The notes under the pieces are model-generated. The model had not been told where the DNA came from and searched no databases. It worked only from the letters and a program-made list of their open reading frames with translations. Shown here piece by piece: positions 12,448 through 24,300 of a DNA stretch of 64,000 bases. Numbering within the stretch: position 1 is the stretch's first letter; each line of letters begins with the position of its first letter. The DNA comes from Sitta carolinensis (Eukaryota > Chordata > Aves > Passeriformes > Sittidae): assembly GCA_032173965.1 (NCBI GenBank), contig JAVUNC010000006.1:17706028-17770027 (forward strand), written 5' to 3'. Both the position numbers and the translations under genes were made by a program.

Positions 12448-13283
12448 TATCCTGGTTACAGAGAGGGATGGAGTTTAGCAGTGTGTGCAGGTGACCAGGT
12501 TGTTATTTTATACCACGCACATCATTGGGGCGGCAGGAAGGACATGATTTCGGCAGGAAAAGACAGGCACCCCTTCTGTTTTTCCATTTTTCCTTCCTTC
12601 TGGGAAAGTGTCAACATCAGCCCCTCTCTACTTGGTTCCTCTGCTGCCCTACTGGTGCCAGGTTCCGGTTTTGCTCCAGAATGCTGTCACAGACCATTGT
12701 GCTGAAAGGGAGAGCATTAGCAATGCAAACTGACAGAGTGGGTGGGGAGGCTGCCATGGGACAGGACTGGCAGGGACAACCCCATAACACAGCAGTGTTG
12801 GAAGAGGCACTGCAGGCATCCGTGTGGAACTGAGCTCAGTGGAGCAGCAGCGCAACCCCCACTCAGACAAGCCAGCTTCCAAGGAGTTTGTTTTGTCACT
12901 TTTTTCATGTTTCAGGCTGGGGGCAGGAAATGTTAGCTGTGGAAGCTTCCCCACCCTCTTGCCTTTGTTCCAATGACCATGTCAGTGGGATGGGAGCTGT
13001 TGCCACTTTGCCTTTGGGGTATCACACAGGTGTGATCTACAAGAAGCCCTCACCATCTTTTTTTGTTCCTGGTGTTGAACACCTTTTTGTGGATAAAACA
13101 CCTTTTCTTTTTGCATGCTTTTCCTGTTAATACTGCTGTTGCTATTGTTCATGTCTTATTCCATTGTCTTGGGCTTTTAGTAAGTTGTTATTTCAACTCA
13201 TAAGGGTCTGTTCATAGAAGGGACTGAGGAAGGAGTGTGGCCTATTTGAAGTTTAGTTACCTGCTGGTGTTAACACCAGCACA
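12448..13283 (+). mobile_element. ERVL-like solo LTR, probable
   Basis: The 3' end is the clearest part. Near 13175 'tttagtaagttgttatttcaactcataag' matches the block preceding the end of songbird ERVL-type LTRs. It is followed by a gaggaaggagtgtgg block and by 'tagttacctgctggtgttaacaccagcaca', ending CA at 13283. The proposed start, tatcctggtt at 12448, resembles the usual TGTCCTGGTT with G to A in the second base. The body is richer in G and C than its surroundings. The 5-base flanks (12443-12447 and 13284-13288) agree at only three of five positions, so no clear target-site duplication survives. The left boundary is the weakest part of this call. Confidence 0.68.
13262..13281. repeat. Perfect 20-bp palindrome at the LTR 3' end
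   Basis: tgctggtgttaacaccagca equals its own reverse complement. In related LTRs this terminal region is only partly symmetric (ggctggggttaaaccac-like), so mutation or duplication has produced a perfect palindrome here. Confidence 0.9.
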
Positions 13284-14110
13284 TAAGACAGGGAATTCTA
13301 TCAGTTCATATATATTCTCATATATTATTTCTTCTCATTTTACATCTTAAACATATTTGTGTATTAATTATAAATGTAAAATAACTGTAAAAGTTTTATT
13401 GTGTTAAATATGAGTATACAATAAAAATTCACAGGACTTTTATGAACACTTGTTGCATGCACAGAACTGATCACCATGGAAATTTTATTTAATCTTGAAA
13501 GTTGAGGTCTTATTTTGTATTAATGCTACACTGTTGCAAAAAGAATGTTGTACAGTAAGTGTCATGAGCTACAATTTATGGGAAAGTGGCAAATCTCAGG
13601 CAAATTAACTTAATCATAACTTATATTTCTAGGGAAGCATACCATTTCAAGATTTGTCTGAAAAATTAACTTGATACCATTAATCAGTAAAGTGAATTAG
13701 ACACATTGATGAACATGGGTATAACCATGGAAGATGGGCAAAGTGTTCATTAGGTTTATAATACCTTAGCTGAATCCATTAAAGATGCCAGGATGAGTGT
13801 CACAAAAAACCAGGATGTTTGCAGACACAGATGCTTATAGACCAGCATCGGCAAAACTCCTTTAGATTACCCGGGCTTTTTAATACCATTTTGAAATTCA
13901 ATTAGTTATAAGGCATGAGGAACCTGTCCTGAAAACAGATATTAACAGTGTTCATCAGCAGAAACTTGCTAATGAAAAGTTTCCTGATGGTTTCCATATC
14001 CTATTTAAGCTTCTTTTTACTAAAATTTACAGGTATAAAAGCACTACTATTACTTTTCAAAATATTGGGAATAGACTTTATACCTTCCATATTCAGATCA
14101 GTAACATAAA
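13284..14110. other. AT-rich non-coding sequence, no gene seen
   Basis: This is AT-rich sequence with no frames of note and no repeat recognised. It separates the upstream LTR from the first member of the CR1 cluster. Confidence 0.65.
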
Positions 14111-14398
14111 ATCATAGAATCACAGAATGGTTTGGAAGAGACATTAAAGATCATCTAGTTCAAATAGATTTCCTATAGGTAGAGATGTCACCCACTAGAT
14201 CAGTTGCTCACTACCCTGTCTAACCTGGCCCTGAACACTTTTCAAGGATGGGGTATCCACAGTTTCTCTGGGCAATCTGACTGTGAGCTGTCTAGGTAGA
14301 TGACTTTGTTCAGTCTTCCCTGGTCAGCCACTGCAGTCACTCTGTCACACCAGGTTGGTAAGGCATGATTTGCCCTAGGGGAAACATCCTTGTTTCAC
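14111..14398 (-). mobile_element. CR1 LINE 3' fragment with internal deletion
   Basis: On the plus strand it begins with the reverse complement of the CR1 3' terminus: atcatagaatcacagaatgg, then 'aagatcatctagttcaa', and 'tttctctgggcaatctgac' near 14265. After about 14285 the match jumps to a distant part of the element: 'ccactgcagtcactctgtcacaccaggttggtaaggcatgatttgccct' corresponds to CR1 reverse-transcriptase sequence that normally lies far from the 3' end. The intervening CR1 sequence is absent, consistent with an internal deletion after insertion or during retroposition. The upstream boundary near 14398 is approximate. Confidence 0.85.
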
Positions 14399-17300
14399 TG
14401 ATAATTTTATCTCAATGATATCTCAATGTCAGGTCTCACTGGGATGAATACTTTCACCAGTTCTGTCAACACAATGTTGTAGGCAGTAGGTAAAAGAGTG
14501 ATGTGAGAATAATACACAGCTCTACTTGCCCACCACCACATCATGCATACTCCTCATCCCCATTGTGATCCAATGTTCAGACTAAACAGAACAGTAGCTG
14601 GATCTGACTGCTAGCAAGACAAGGCTAATGTTATGGGCAGAGAATAGAGTCCCTCTAGAGTAAAATAGAGTAGAATTTGTAACTGTACTTTTGTCTGCTT
14701 CATCAGATTGAAGCCCACAGGTCAAGACTTTTTATTATTATGTTTACATATGTTTTATGGACAGTCTAAAGCTTGCTCTGGTCTATTATGTCTTAGTGTA
14801 GTACAGTGCTGAAAAAAATACACTTTGCTTTCAATCTGAGCTTAATGGGTTATAAAGCTGGAGTTATTGTGGCTTTTCCTAGCCACCAGTGCACATCTGG
14901 CTAGAGCAGTATTGATGGAATAAACTCCGGTGTGCCTACAAATATTCCCCCATATGTAAATAAACAGATATTGCCTATATATTAGACTTTCTTCTGTGTC
15001 CAGTTATCAAGGAGAATGTGTCCATTTCAGATAAATGTTGGTCAGATTTCTGTGGTATTTAGCATTGTTCTCCTTTCTCCAGATTCTGTTAACATATCTG
15101 TTGCAGGAAATTGTTAGTAGCTCCATATCAGGGAGCAGCAAGAGGAGGCTGCCCTGCAAGGACAGGGAAGTCAGGAGCTGAGCATAATAACAAAGCAGGC
15201 AGAGGTCTCACTGACGAGGGTCTCACAGCACCAAAACACAGTAAGCAGAGAAGCTCTGACAAGGGTAATCAGTTGCAACTAAGGATCCAAATCACTAATC
15301 ACATTCTTGATGATGAAGCAAGTCCAAGGTCAGCCTGAGGAGGTGATCAGGTCCAAATACAATGTCCTGGGTCAGACACAGGTCAGTGCCTCCAGCCAAG
15401 TCTGCAGGACTCACAGGTGAAACCAGGAAGTCAGACCACGGGTTGGGATTAAGGTTTGGCTTAATGGGGTACCTCTCTAGGTATAGACATGGGCATGACT
15501 TCTGCCACTCCAGGGTATCCTAAGGAGGAACCAACTGTGAGAAACTCAGCAGAGAGCCCTGCTGAAACTCTTTAGAAGTCTTTTGGGGAGGCCTTTGACG
15601 GAGGCTCCTTCCATCTGTTTCCTCATATTGTGTTTTATCAGCAAACTGATCTTGAGTACAGAAAGATGAACTCAAAGGGAAGGCAGGAAATTAGGATGCT
15701 ACCAGTTCAATTTTTATGAGACTCTGCAATTCATCTTCAAATTAGTATGCACTTTTCTACTTCTTTTCTTAATAAATCCCATGTTTTAAGATAGCAGTCT
15801 TTCAGTAAGCGCAATAGCATGGACCTCAAATAAGCAAGATCCCACTTTAAGATCTACATAGAGAGCATAGCTAACATGAGTAAAGCTCTCTTCCACTAAG
15901 TTTTCTTAGAAACATTACAAAACTATGAAAACAAAATTACATTTTAGTCCGTGTTGTTATTTCTGAGGAAAAGGCATTTGTTGTAACGGAATTATTTTTT
16001 TGGTGGTCCTTTTGTATAACAGGTATAATTACACTGCCAACCAGCAGAGTAAGGGGAAAAAAATACTACTCTCTCATTTTGTGCTTAACATTTTTTGTTA
16101 AATTTTTTTCCTCATTTTCTGATTGCCTCATTTTCTTCCTGCCTTGTTTTCCTATTAAGTATATACGTTCTTTTTCTTTTCTTTTTTTTTTTTTTACTGG
16201 GCCGTCTGAGCAAATTTGTGCTGGTGTACATACTTTTAGTGTCGGTGTTGCATCAGAAACCAATTCCCTAAAAACAGACTGATGGTCCATCTGGTTCAGT
16301 ATCCTGTTTCCTGTAATGGCTAGTAACAGATGCTTGACAGGAGATTGCAAGAAATCCCATAGAGCCCAATTTTGATACATTTATTCATTAGGGTATTATT
16401 TTCTGAGTTAAAGGTGGACATTATGGAGTAAATATGCTTTTATTTTTAAAAAGGTATCTCAGCACATAACAGTGATTATTCTTTTTCAAGTATATCTTCA
16501 ATCCTTTCAAATGTGATCACTCCCTTTATGAATCATATTAAGTGATCCACCCTCAGATAAATCACAAAACACGATAGTTTTCTCCAGTCAAAATTAAAAG
16601 GGCAAATATTCAATCTTCTGGAGTTCAAATTATTTATCCAGAACATTAATGGATTAAATGTTCATGATATATTTTTTAGAAAGAATAAATAATACAAAAT
16701 GTCAGAAAATACATTCAAGCTTAAGCAAGGTTATTTGTGCAGATTAAACAATAATTAACATCTGGAGCACCTGGACTTTATTGAAATCAAAGATCTGGTA
16801 TTTTTGAAATATCTTTCCTCTATATAGAACCAGTAATATAAATAACACTGGAATATGTAGATGAGTCATTTGCTTCATTATTGCTTTTAGATACTGCTAA
16901 ATTACCATATTTAGTCATTGTGTTAACAACACAAGCAATCAGCCAGTATTGCATATAAAATTCCAGTTGCCTTATAATTGATTCTATATGGGGTTTTTTC
17001 TTTCTTTCCACATCCCTGTGCTAAACACAAACCTCCAGGTCAGTGCGTCTGCAGTAGTGTACACATTTTAAATGCCAAGCAATGTGAATGCTGAACAGAT
17101 GATATGTGCAGATCACTGCTGCTTCTTGCCCCTGTCTGCAGCTCTGTTTCAAATCAAGAACTGAGCTGAATCCTTTTACTGGCATTTCTTTGAGAATTGT
17201 GATTATATTAGAATTTGAGCTTTTAAGTATTTTGTGAGTCTTGAAGGGTTCCATGTCATAGAAAGTTCCCAAAAGTAGGTCAGATATCACATGCATTGAC

Positions 17301-18503
17301 AGCTTAAAAAAGGGTACAAAGATGAGTTGCAATAGATATTCAGGAAACTGAGCTGTAAGCAGCCACAGAGTATATAGTCTTGGTACTCTAAAACTCTCTA
17401 AAATACAGAGATTTTAGAAAAAAAAGACCTTTTGGTACTGATGCTCACCAATTTTACTTAATATAACAGTACACAAACAACAGAATGTTTACAATTATCA
17501 AAACATGTATTTTAAGTTGAAATGGAATCCTGCTATTTAAGGCCATTTTTCATCATCTATTGTCTTTCAAGTTGATACCCTGTAATATTAAACTATAGAA
17601 GAATATTTCAAAATACATGGAGATTCAAACTCAGGCAGTCAAAACTTTCAATATGTCTGGTGTAAATGTGCCTGCAGAAACCTGATTCTAGTTCATCATT
17701 CCCCTTACATCTCATGGCAATATTTTGCTTAATTAAAGCATCACAAACAGTGGTTTTCACAGGACTCTTGTCACATTCCCTGCAGAGGATAGACAATACT
17801 TTTTTTAATGAGCATTTATTTAGAGTTTTGTTTTATATTCATTGTTCAATGTGTGGCCCTATGACTTCTTTATTCTTCATTATTTAAACTTTACTTAGAA
17901 GACAAAATTCATTAATGTCTTTTCTGTGGCATTCATTACTGTGCTGTTTGGCTATTTCATGCAACAGTTAATTTATATTCATTTGGTCTTTTTGACCCTG
18001 GGGGTCAACTACTCATTTTACAGGTGAGAAATTGATATAGGCAGAGAGAAAAGGGAAATGCATCTTTTAAAATAAAAGCCCCAACTCAGAGAAACTCATA
18101 TTCAATTCTCTTATGTAAAATAATTTATTATAGTATATATAATTTGTTGTACAGGAATATCTATAGTATAATTTATAGTTTTATAGCCCAACTTCCCCTA
18201 TCACAAGTGTAAATCCTTGCTGTTCAAGCAAATCAGACTTCCAGGATCAAGATATAGCTCTTCTTTTAGATTCGCTGAAAATGTGTTGGCTACTTAAGCC
18301 ATTGAAGTAACTGAACTACTCCAAAGACTGACAGCACACAAGACATGCTTATCAACAGACTATACAGTATGCAGACTAACAATGAATTTCATTGCACACT
18401 CTGAAAAAGATATTTGTTTTATATTTCTCCCCATATCCTCCACACCTTACTCCTCTGCTCTCCAGTTTCTAACCATTATAAAATGCTGTTATTATGGTAC
18501 TAT
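14399..18503. other. Non-coding sequence with an unclassified richer-GC block
   Basis: Most of this is AT-rich unique DNA. The segment 15105-15620 is richer in G and C, contains repeated short GTC/CAGG words and reads like an old interspersed repeat, but I cannot name it. A pyrimidine-rich run with a long T tract occurs at 16126-16197. At 17991-18007 there is a short inverted repeat, ttgaccc and gggtcaa. The frames of 60-104 codons found here look like chance. Confidence 0.55.
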
Positions 18504-18770
18504 ATCATAGAAACATAGAATGTTCTGTGTTGGAAAGGACCTTAAAAATCATCTAATTCCATCCTCTTTGCCATAAGCAGGGAAGCCATCCACTAGACCA
18601 GGGCCATCCTTTGCTCAGGGCCTTATCCTACCTGGCCTCGATGGAGCATCCACGACTGCCCTGCTGAGCTTCGTGTCATCTGCAAAGTCGCTGTGGGTGC
18701 ACTTGATCCCACGGTGTTGTCAAACATTTGGAAGAGCACCGGTTCCAGGACAGAGCCCTGAGGGAATGGG
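18504..18770 (-). mobile_element. CR1 LINE 3' fragment with internal deletion
   Basis: The plus strand starts with atcatagaaacatagaatg and continues as 'ggaaaggaccttaaaaatcatct', the reverse complement of a CR1 3' end. From about 18664 it switches to the reverse-transcriptase region: 'cttcgtgtcatctgcaaagtcgctgtgggtgcacttgatccca' and 'ggttccaggacagagccctgaggg' match CR1 sequence well upstream of the 3' end. As at 14111, the intervening part is missing, but the junction lies at a different place in the element, so the two deletions look independent. Confidence 0.88.
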
Positions 18771-19683
18771 CTTTGTATACTGTGTGTTATGTATCTTTCT
18801 TGTCAGTTTTTCTTCCCTGTCTGAATTGCATCATTCTTAGACATCTTTATAATTTCTAACCTCAGTTTTCCTATTTAGTCACTTTCACTTCCCTTAGCAG
18901 CTTTTAAGCCTCTTTAGCACCAGCTCCTCAGGCTTCTTATTTAGTACTTTGTCTGACCTTTATCTCTACCTCTTTCTCATCCATGTGGTTAGGTAATTCA
19001 CTGAAGCACAAATAAAATAATGTCTATATTGTACCAGAGCTTAACCCCATTCCTCCATTAAGCAATTAGTAATAGCGATTGCAGCAAGTGTTATACAGCA
19101 TGTTCCCAACATGCTGCATGTTCAGTGAACATCAATTGTAAAATAGTAGAAATTTAGTTCTACTAACATTACAGACAACAGGCAAGTGTATTTGAGTCTT
19201 TTATAACAGTGTCACATTTGGGCAGATTTTTGTAGAGGTAGCAGAAGGAATATTATTCAACAAATGGCATTGCCTAAATCAGGAGATCTAAAATACAACA
19301 GCTACATATAACAGGTAGTCTCTTTCTTACAAGAAGTTTTAGTTCTATTCATCATCAATCTAATTTCATCTAGTGTTGAAATTTTAAAATAAAATGAAAT
19401 AAAATATCACAAAAGAAACTACATTAATGTAAAAAAATTTAGCTCAAAGACAAATACAGCTTCAGACTGATTAGATGTGGAGAAATTGTATTATAATGTG
19501 AAGTTTCAGGGAATTTACCTAATAGGTAAGCCTGCCACTTTGAATTCAATGCTACGCTAATTCATAGAAAACTGTAAAATACCTGAGATCTGAAAAATAA
19601 TCGGAAAACCCCAGAAACTAAATAAAAAGATAAATTATATAATCAATAAAGATTAGAAAGATCTTAAACACTAAAGTTTATAA

Positions 19684-20300
19684 GAATCACAGAATTGCAG
19701 AGTGGGTAGGGCTAGAAGGGACCACAGTGGCTCATTTCGTCCAGCCTCCCTGCTCAGTCAGGGTTATCCTAGAGCACATGGCACAGGTTTGTGTTCAGAC
19801 AGTTCTTGAACTTCTCCAGAATGGGAGATTCTACAACCTCTCTGGGCAACCTTTTCCATTTCATGGTCACCTGCCCAGTAAAGCTTTTCCTCACATTCAG
19901 GTGGAACTTCTGTGCATCTGTTTCTGCCAGTTGCCTCTTATCCTAATGCTTGGCAACACTGAGAAGAGCCTGGATCCATCTTTTTGACACTGTCTCATCA
20001 GGTACTGACAGATATTGATGAAGACCCCTCTCAGTGTTTCTTCTTGAGGCCAAACAGGCCCAGCTCCCTCAGCCTTTCCACATGAGAGATACTCCAGTCC
20101 CTTTATGACCTTTGTTGCCCTCCACTGGACCTGCTCCAAGAAATACATGTCTCACTTTTCCTGAGGAGCCCAGAACTGGACACAGCACTCCAGGCAAGGC
20201 CTCACGAGGACTGAGTAGAGGGGCAAGATCAACCCCCTATTTCTGCTGGCAATGCTCTTTCTGATGCACCCCAGGAACTACAATGGACTCTCCTTCTTTC
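19684..20300 (-). mobile_element. CR1 LINE fragment (ORF2 C-terminus and 3' end)
   Basis: This is a continuous minus-strand CR1 copy. It begins on the plus strand with the terminal octamer region (gaatcacagaattgcagag), then 'tctacaacctctctgggcaacc' (19831), 'gagaagagcctggatccat' (19960), 'ggccaaacaggcccagctccct' (20048) and 'cccagaactggacacagcactccaggcaaggcctcac' (20169). It fades after 'gatgcaccccagga' near 20277. It is 5'-truncated, as most CR1 copies are. A minus-strand frame at 20148-19897 carries QWRATKVIKGLEYLS, typical of the ORF2 C-terminal region, but is not intact. Confidence 0.95.
19897..20148 (-). pseudogene. CR1 ORF2 C-terminal remnant
   Basis: An open minus-strand stretch of 83 codons starts with a segment resembling ...ERVQRRATKxxKGLExLS of the CR1 ORF2 C-terminus, then loses similarity through a frame change. 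It has no independent function. Confidence 0.7.
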
Positions 20301-20970
20301 CTAGTGAACTGAAATACTTGGAAGTTGTTCTTCGAATAGCAAAGAAGATTTTATGCATAATATCAACACATTCTAAATTAAATTGCTGCAAGCACTTCTC
20401 AAAAAGGAGTGTCTGTCATGTGCTAAAATACCCTAAAGTGCCTTGGCAGGTTTTTTTCTGTTTCTGAAGACTACAAACTACTATTATATCAAAATATTAT
20501 TGGCATTAAATCAAAACTGCATCACACTGTATATAGGGTTAAATCCATGTCTGTTTCCTACAGATACAGCTGTTTAATAACACCTGTTGACTACCTACAT
20601 AAATAATCTACACCTGCATATGTGAAGAGAGATCCTATCACATATGAGAGGCAAAGATTCTGTCCTTTTTATATGCAGAACTGCCTTTCTTAATATCTAC
20701 ATTCTAAATTAATGTTATTGATATGGTTTTAAACCAAATAAAACAAATAAGTTGTTCTCCAGTTAATTACCTGGAATGGCAGTAATCATTAATATTTACT
20801 ATTTCTAATGATTTTCAATAATTACTGTATTTTAAAAGTTGATGGTGAAAGAGTTTTCACTAAGTTACCATATAAGAAAAACAGATGAGAATAACAGAAA
20901 TATTACAAATGAAGGTGACATTATATGTATATTGCAAATGAAATGATAAGATGAGGGTTTAAAGGGTAAG

Positions 20971-21350
20971 TTGTAGGAGGAGCAGCTGAGGGAGCTGGGG
21001 TTGTTTAGTCCAGAGAAAAGGAGGCTGGGGGGTGACCTTAGCACACTCTACAGCTGCCTGAAAGGAGAGGTGAGGGTCAACCTCTTTTTCCAGGCAACTG
21101 GCAACAGGACAAGAAGGCATAGCCACAAGATGTGCCAAGGGAGATTTAGGTAGGGCATCAGGAGGAATTTCATCATGGAAAGGGCTGTTAAGCACTGGAA
21201 TGGACTGCCAAAGGAAGATGGTGGAGCCACCATCCCTGAAGGTGTTCAAGAAATGACTGGACATAGCACCTAGTGCCATGGTCTAATTGACATGGTCTAA
21301 AGTTGGACTTAGTGATCTCAGAGTTCTTTTTCAACCTAAATGATTCTGTG
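20971..21350 (+). mobile_element. CR1 LINE 3' fragment, plus orientation
   Basis: This is the only plus-strand CR1 copy in the window. Landmarks in order are 'agcagctgagggagctggggttgtttagtccagag' (20981), 'ctacagctgcctgaaaggagaggtgagggtcaacc' (21047), 'caggacaagaaggcatagccacaagatgtgccaagg' (21107), 'actggaatggactgcc' (21194), 'ccatccctgaaggtgttcaag' (21230) and the terminal block 'gttggacttagtgatctcagag' with tgattctgtg at 21340-21349. It is 5'-truncated. It faces the minus-strand copy ending near 20300, giving an inverted pair of related sequence. Confidence 0.95.
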
Positions 21351-24300
21351 GCAATAATTCGCTTGCGTCCTCACAAAATATTTCCATCAGTTAATAGCTG
21401 ATTTAAGTCTATGTGCAAAGAATAATATTATTAAGATTGAATTTTAATTAAAGTAATTGCTCTTTGTAGTAGATTTAAGGAATAAATCTAAGGCTAACAT
21501 TCAACTTCCTCATTCTGGCAAGCATTGCATTTTTACATTTTTATGTCAGGAGAGATTAGAAATCACAGTTCAGCATAAAGGTTTGCTGGCTTAGCCACAG
21601 AACTGAAATTTAGCAAGATCTCTTCCCAAAGATCTTTCTGTTTAAACAGACAAGGTAGGCCACACATGTGAGAATTCACAAGGCATGCAAAGTGACTTGG
21701 AATCAAACTGAGCAGATAAATGGCAGAGACAGAAGTAACACCCAAGCTTCCCAAGACTCAATTTTTCTGTTGATTAAGACTGTTGTGTAACAGTTCGTTA
21801 GGATTCAAAAGTATTTGGTATTGATTTAGTTCAAGACTATTCAACTCAACCTCTGGTGCTCAGTATTGCTTCCAGACAAATATTTTGCTAAAGATCAGCT
21901 GTACTGAGTTTTTTTCTGGAAAAATTATAAGGACCTTGAAATATTTAGGTAGGAAGCTCCTTCTGAGGGAGTGCTTTGATCTCCCTTTTTCCTTAAGACA
22001 GTGGCTGAGAAACCAAATGAGAAAGCTCCTTTGTGAAACTGGCACAGCGGTAATCTGCTTGGGGAAGTCTGATCCAAAATTCAGTCAAGGAGCTTTAAGT
22101 GGTGTTTCCTGGTACCCCACATATAAGACAGGACTAATTCTATTCCTTAAAACTATTTTCTCAGCATTTTTATTACACCAAAATGAGTGAAGTTTGGATA
22201 TCACTGAAAATTGTGACAATCTGTTTCAAGCAAAATCAAAATAGCAAAGAAATAAAACACTCATAACCGAGAGGATCTGATACAAAAGACCAGGCTGACT
22301 GCAGGTGTACATACCCATATGAGACTTTAGTTCAATTAGGGATTGATGAGTATGAGAACATCATACAGACAGCTCTAAAAGCATCTAAAGCCAGCAAGGT
22401 TTGTACACATAACAGTGAAAGCAAAGGAAATGTCAGTACAGGTTTCAGCATAACCCTGGGTTGTTCAAATTTGGAGAGTCTGAGGGGGTTGCATCTTTCT
22501 CTGTAACAGTTCACGTTATAGTACTTAACAAAACATTTAAGAAAAACTGGGGAGGGGTTAAGCAAACATGAGGCCTAATCAGTATTCTTTGTGACCATCA
22601 TTTTCTAACAAACTGCATGGAAACAAGCTTCACTAGACAGAGGTAAAGCAGTAGTTCTCTTCATCTGTTGACGCAGACTGGATTGCAACCTAAGACTGGC
22701 ATTTGCTAATTCTGGAAGCAGCAATCTATGCCTAGGTTTCTTAGGTTTTGCCTCCTTAAAAGTGTTTATCTCTCTTTTGCTTTTGAGATAATTATGAGAG
22801 GATAGACTGTTCTGCTTTCTCTGTTGCGTTTTTGGGGGTTTTTTTATGAAAGCAAATGAAAGCAAAAAACTATTACGTGCATGTAGGAAGTTTTGACCTT
22901 TATAGCTTAGACTTAATACCTCTATAATGCTTTTGACTTTTTTGTTTATCTTTGTATTGTTTCTAATGCATTAATATTTTGGAAGGAAGTTACAGTCTTC
23001 ATGCAAATTCAACAGCACTTGCTCCAGCAAATGTTCTTGGTCATGCTACTCATGTGGGTGAATAGCATTCACTGCTACAATATGCACACAATGATACACA
23101 TTGTGAAAGGACTTTTAGACTTCTCCACTTCATACCTTTTGGTTATGCAGAAGGAATCCTGGAATGAAAAAGGAAACATGAAATGGATTAAACAATGACT
23201 TTGAGATCTGAAGCTGTGAACACTTTTTAAACAGAGTGAGTCATCTGCATATATATTTGATCTATTTATTTTATTAATTGAATATCAGACTGAAATAGGC
23301 AAAATGCTATGGCATAGCTGCATTTGACATATTTGATTATGATTATACCAATAAAGTTGGCCGTTAGCTAATTTTTGGTTTATAGAAGTACAGATACCAT
23401 AGAGACTATGTTATTTAGAATGAGATTCACTGTTAGCAATTCATAAAAAGTTTAAATTTTCCAGTATATTTGAGATCACATTAATATTTCATCAATGAAC
23501 AATCTGCAGAGTAGAGTCTTAGGACTTAACCAGTCATCAGTGATGAAGCAATAATATTTCCTTCACAATCTGATAAAGTGCTGTTTAAAAAAATAGTGTG
23601 ATTAAGACAGAGGCTATTTTAGTCAAAAGGAGAAATATTTTATTATTTGTATTTACTTCATCCCTTGCAGGAAGAAACAAGCTTTTGTATCAGTAGAAGT
23701 AGATAATTGCTATTTAAGGTATAATTATTAGTATGGGCTTCCTACACACAGCTCAACCAGAGAATTTCAGTTCAAATCCCCATTATTTAATTAGAACCCA
23801 GTTATAGTGGGGTACACTTGTGATGCCTTATATATAGCCTCACTGTCTTATTTTTGAATAATGAATGTGTAATGATGCAAATTTTGACTTTTTAATAACT
23901 GCTATCGTAATTTGTCACCTTATTTGGGCCACTTCTGTGTACCAATTTGTAGTAATAAAAAATTACCCTTTGGTTTCATCTGTGTTCTTATCAGTATATG
24001 AAGTATTATGTTAGCACAATAGTCCACTGCAGTTCATAGACTTTATAGTTGAGATTCTTACGCATGACTACCTGGAAATGAACCATAAATAACCATGGCT
24101 TGGTGAGCTAAAAACAGCAATATAAAACAAAATCCTTTATTTGAATCTCTTGTTTCCTCTCTCGTTACTAGTATAGACAAAAAAGTGAGCACGCAAAGCC
24201 GAAGCAGATATAATTTTTCTGCATGCTACAGGAATTTTTAATTTGATCATTTCCTGCTGGTAAAGAGATGACTTTAGGATATTAATTCAAAACTTTTTTG

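Noticed and set aside
20959..21279. 106-codon minus-strand frame
   Set aside because: It is antisense to a plus-strand CR1 copy and reads the complement of the element's coding and 3' sequence.
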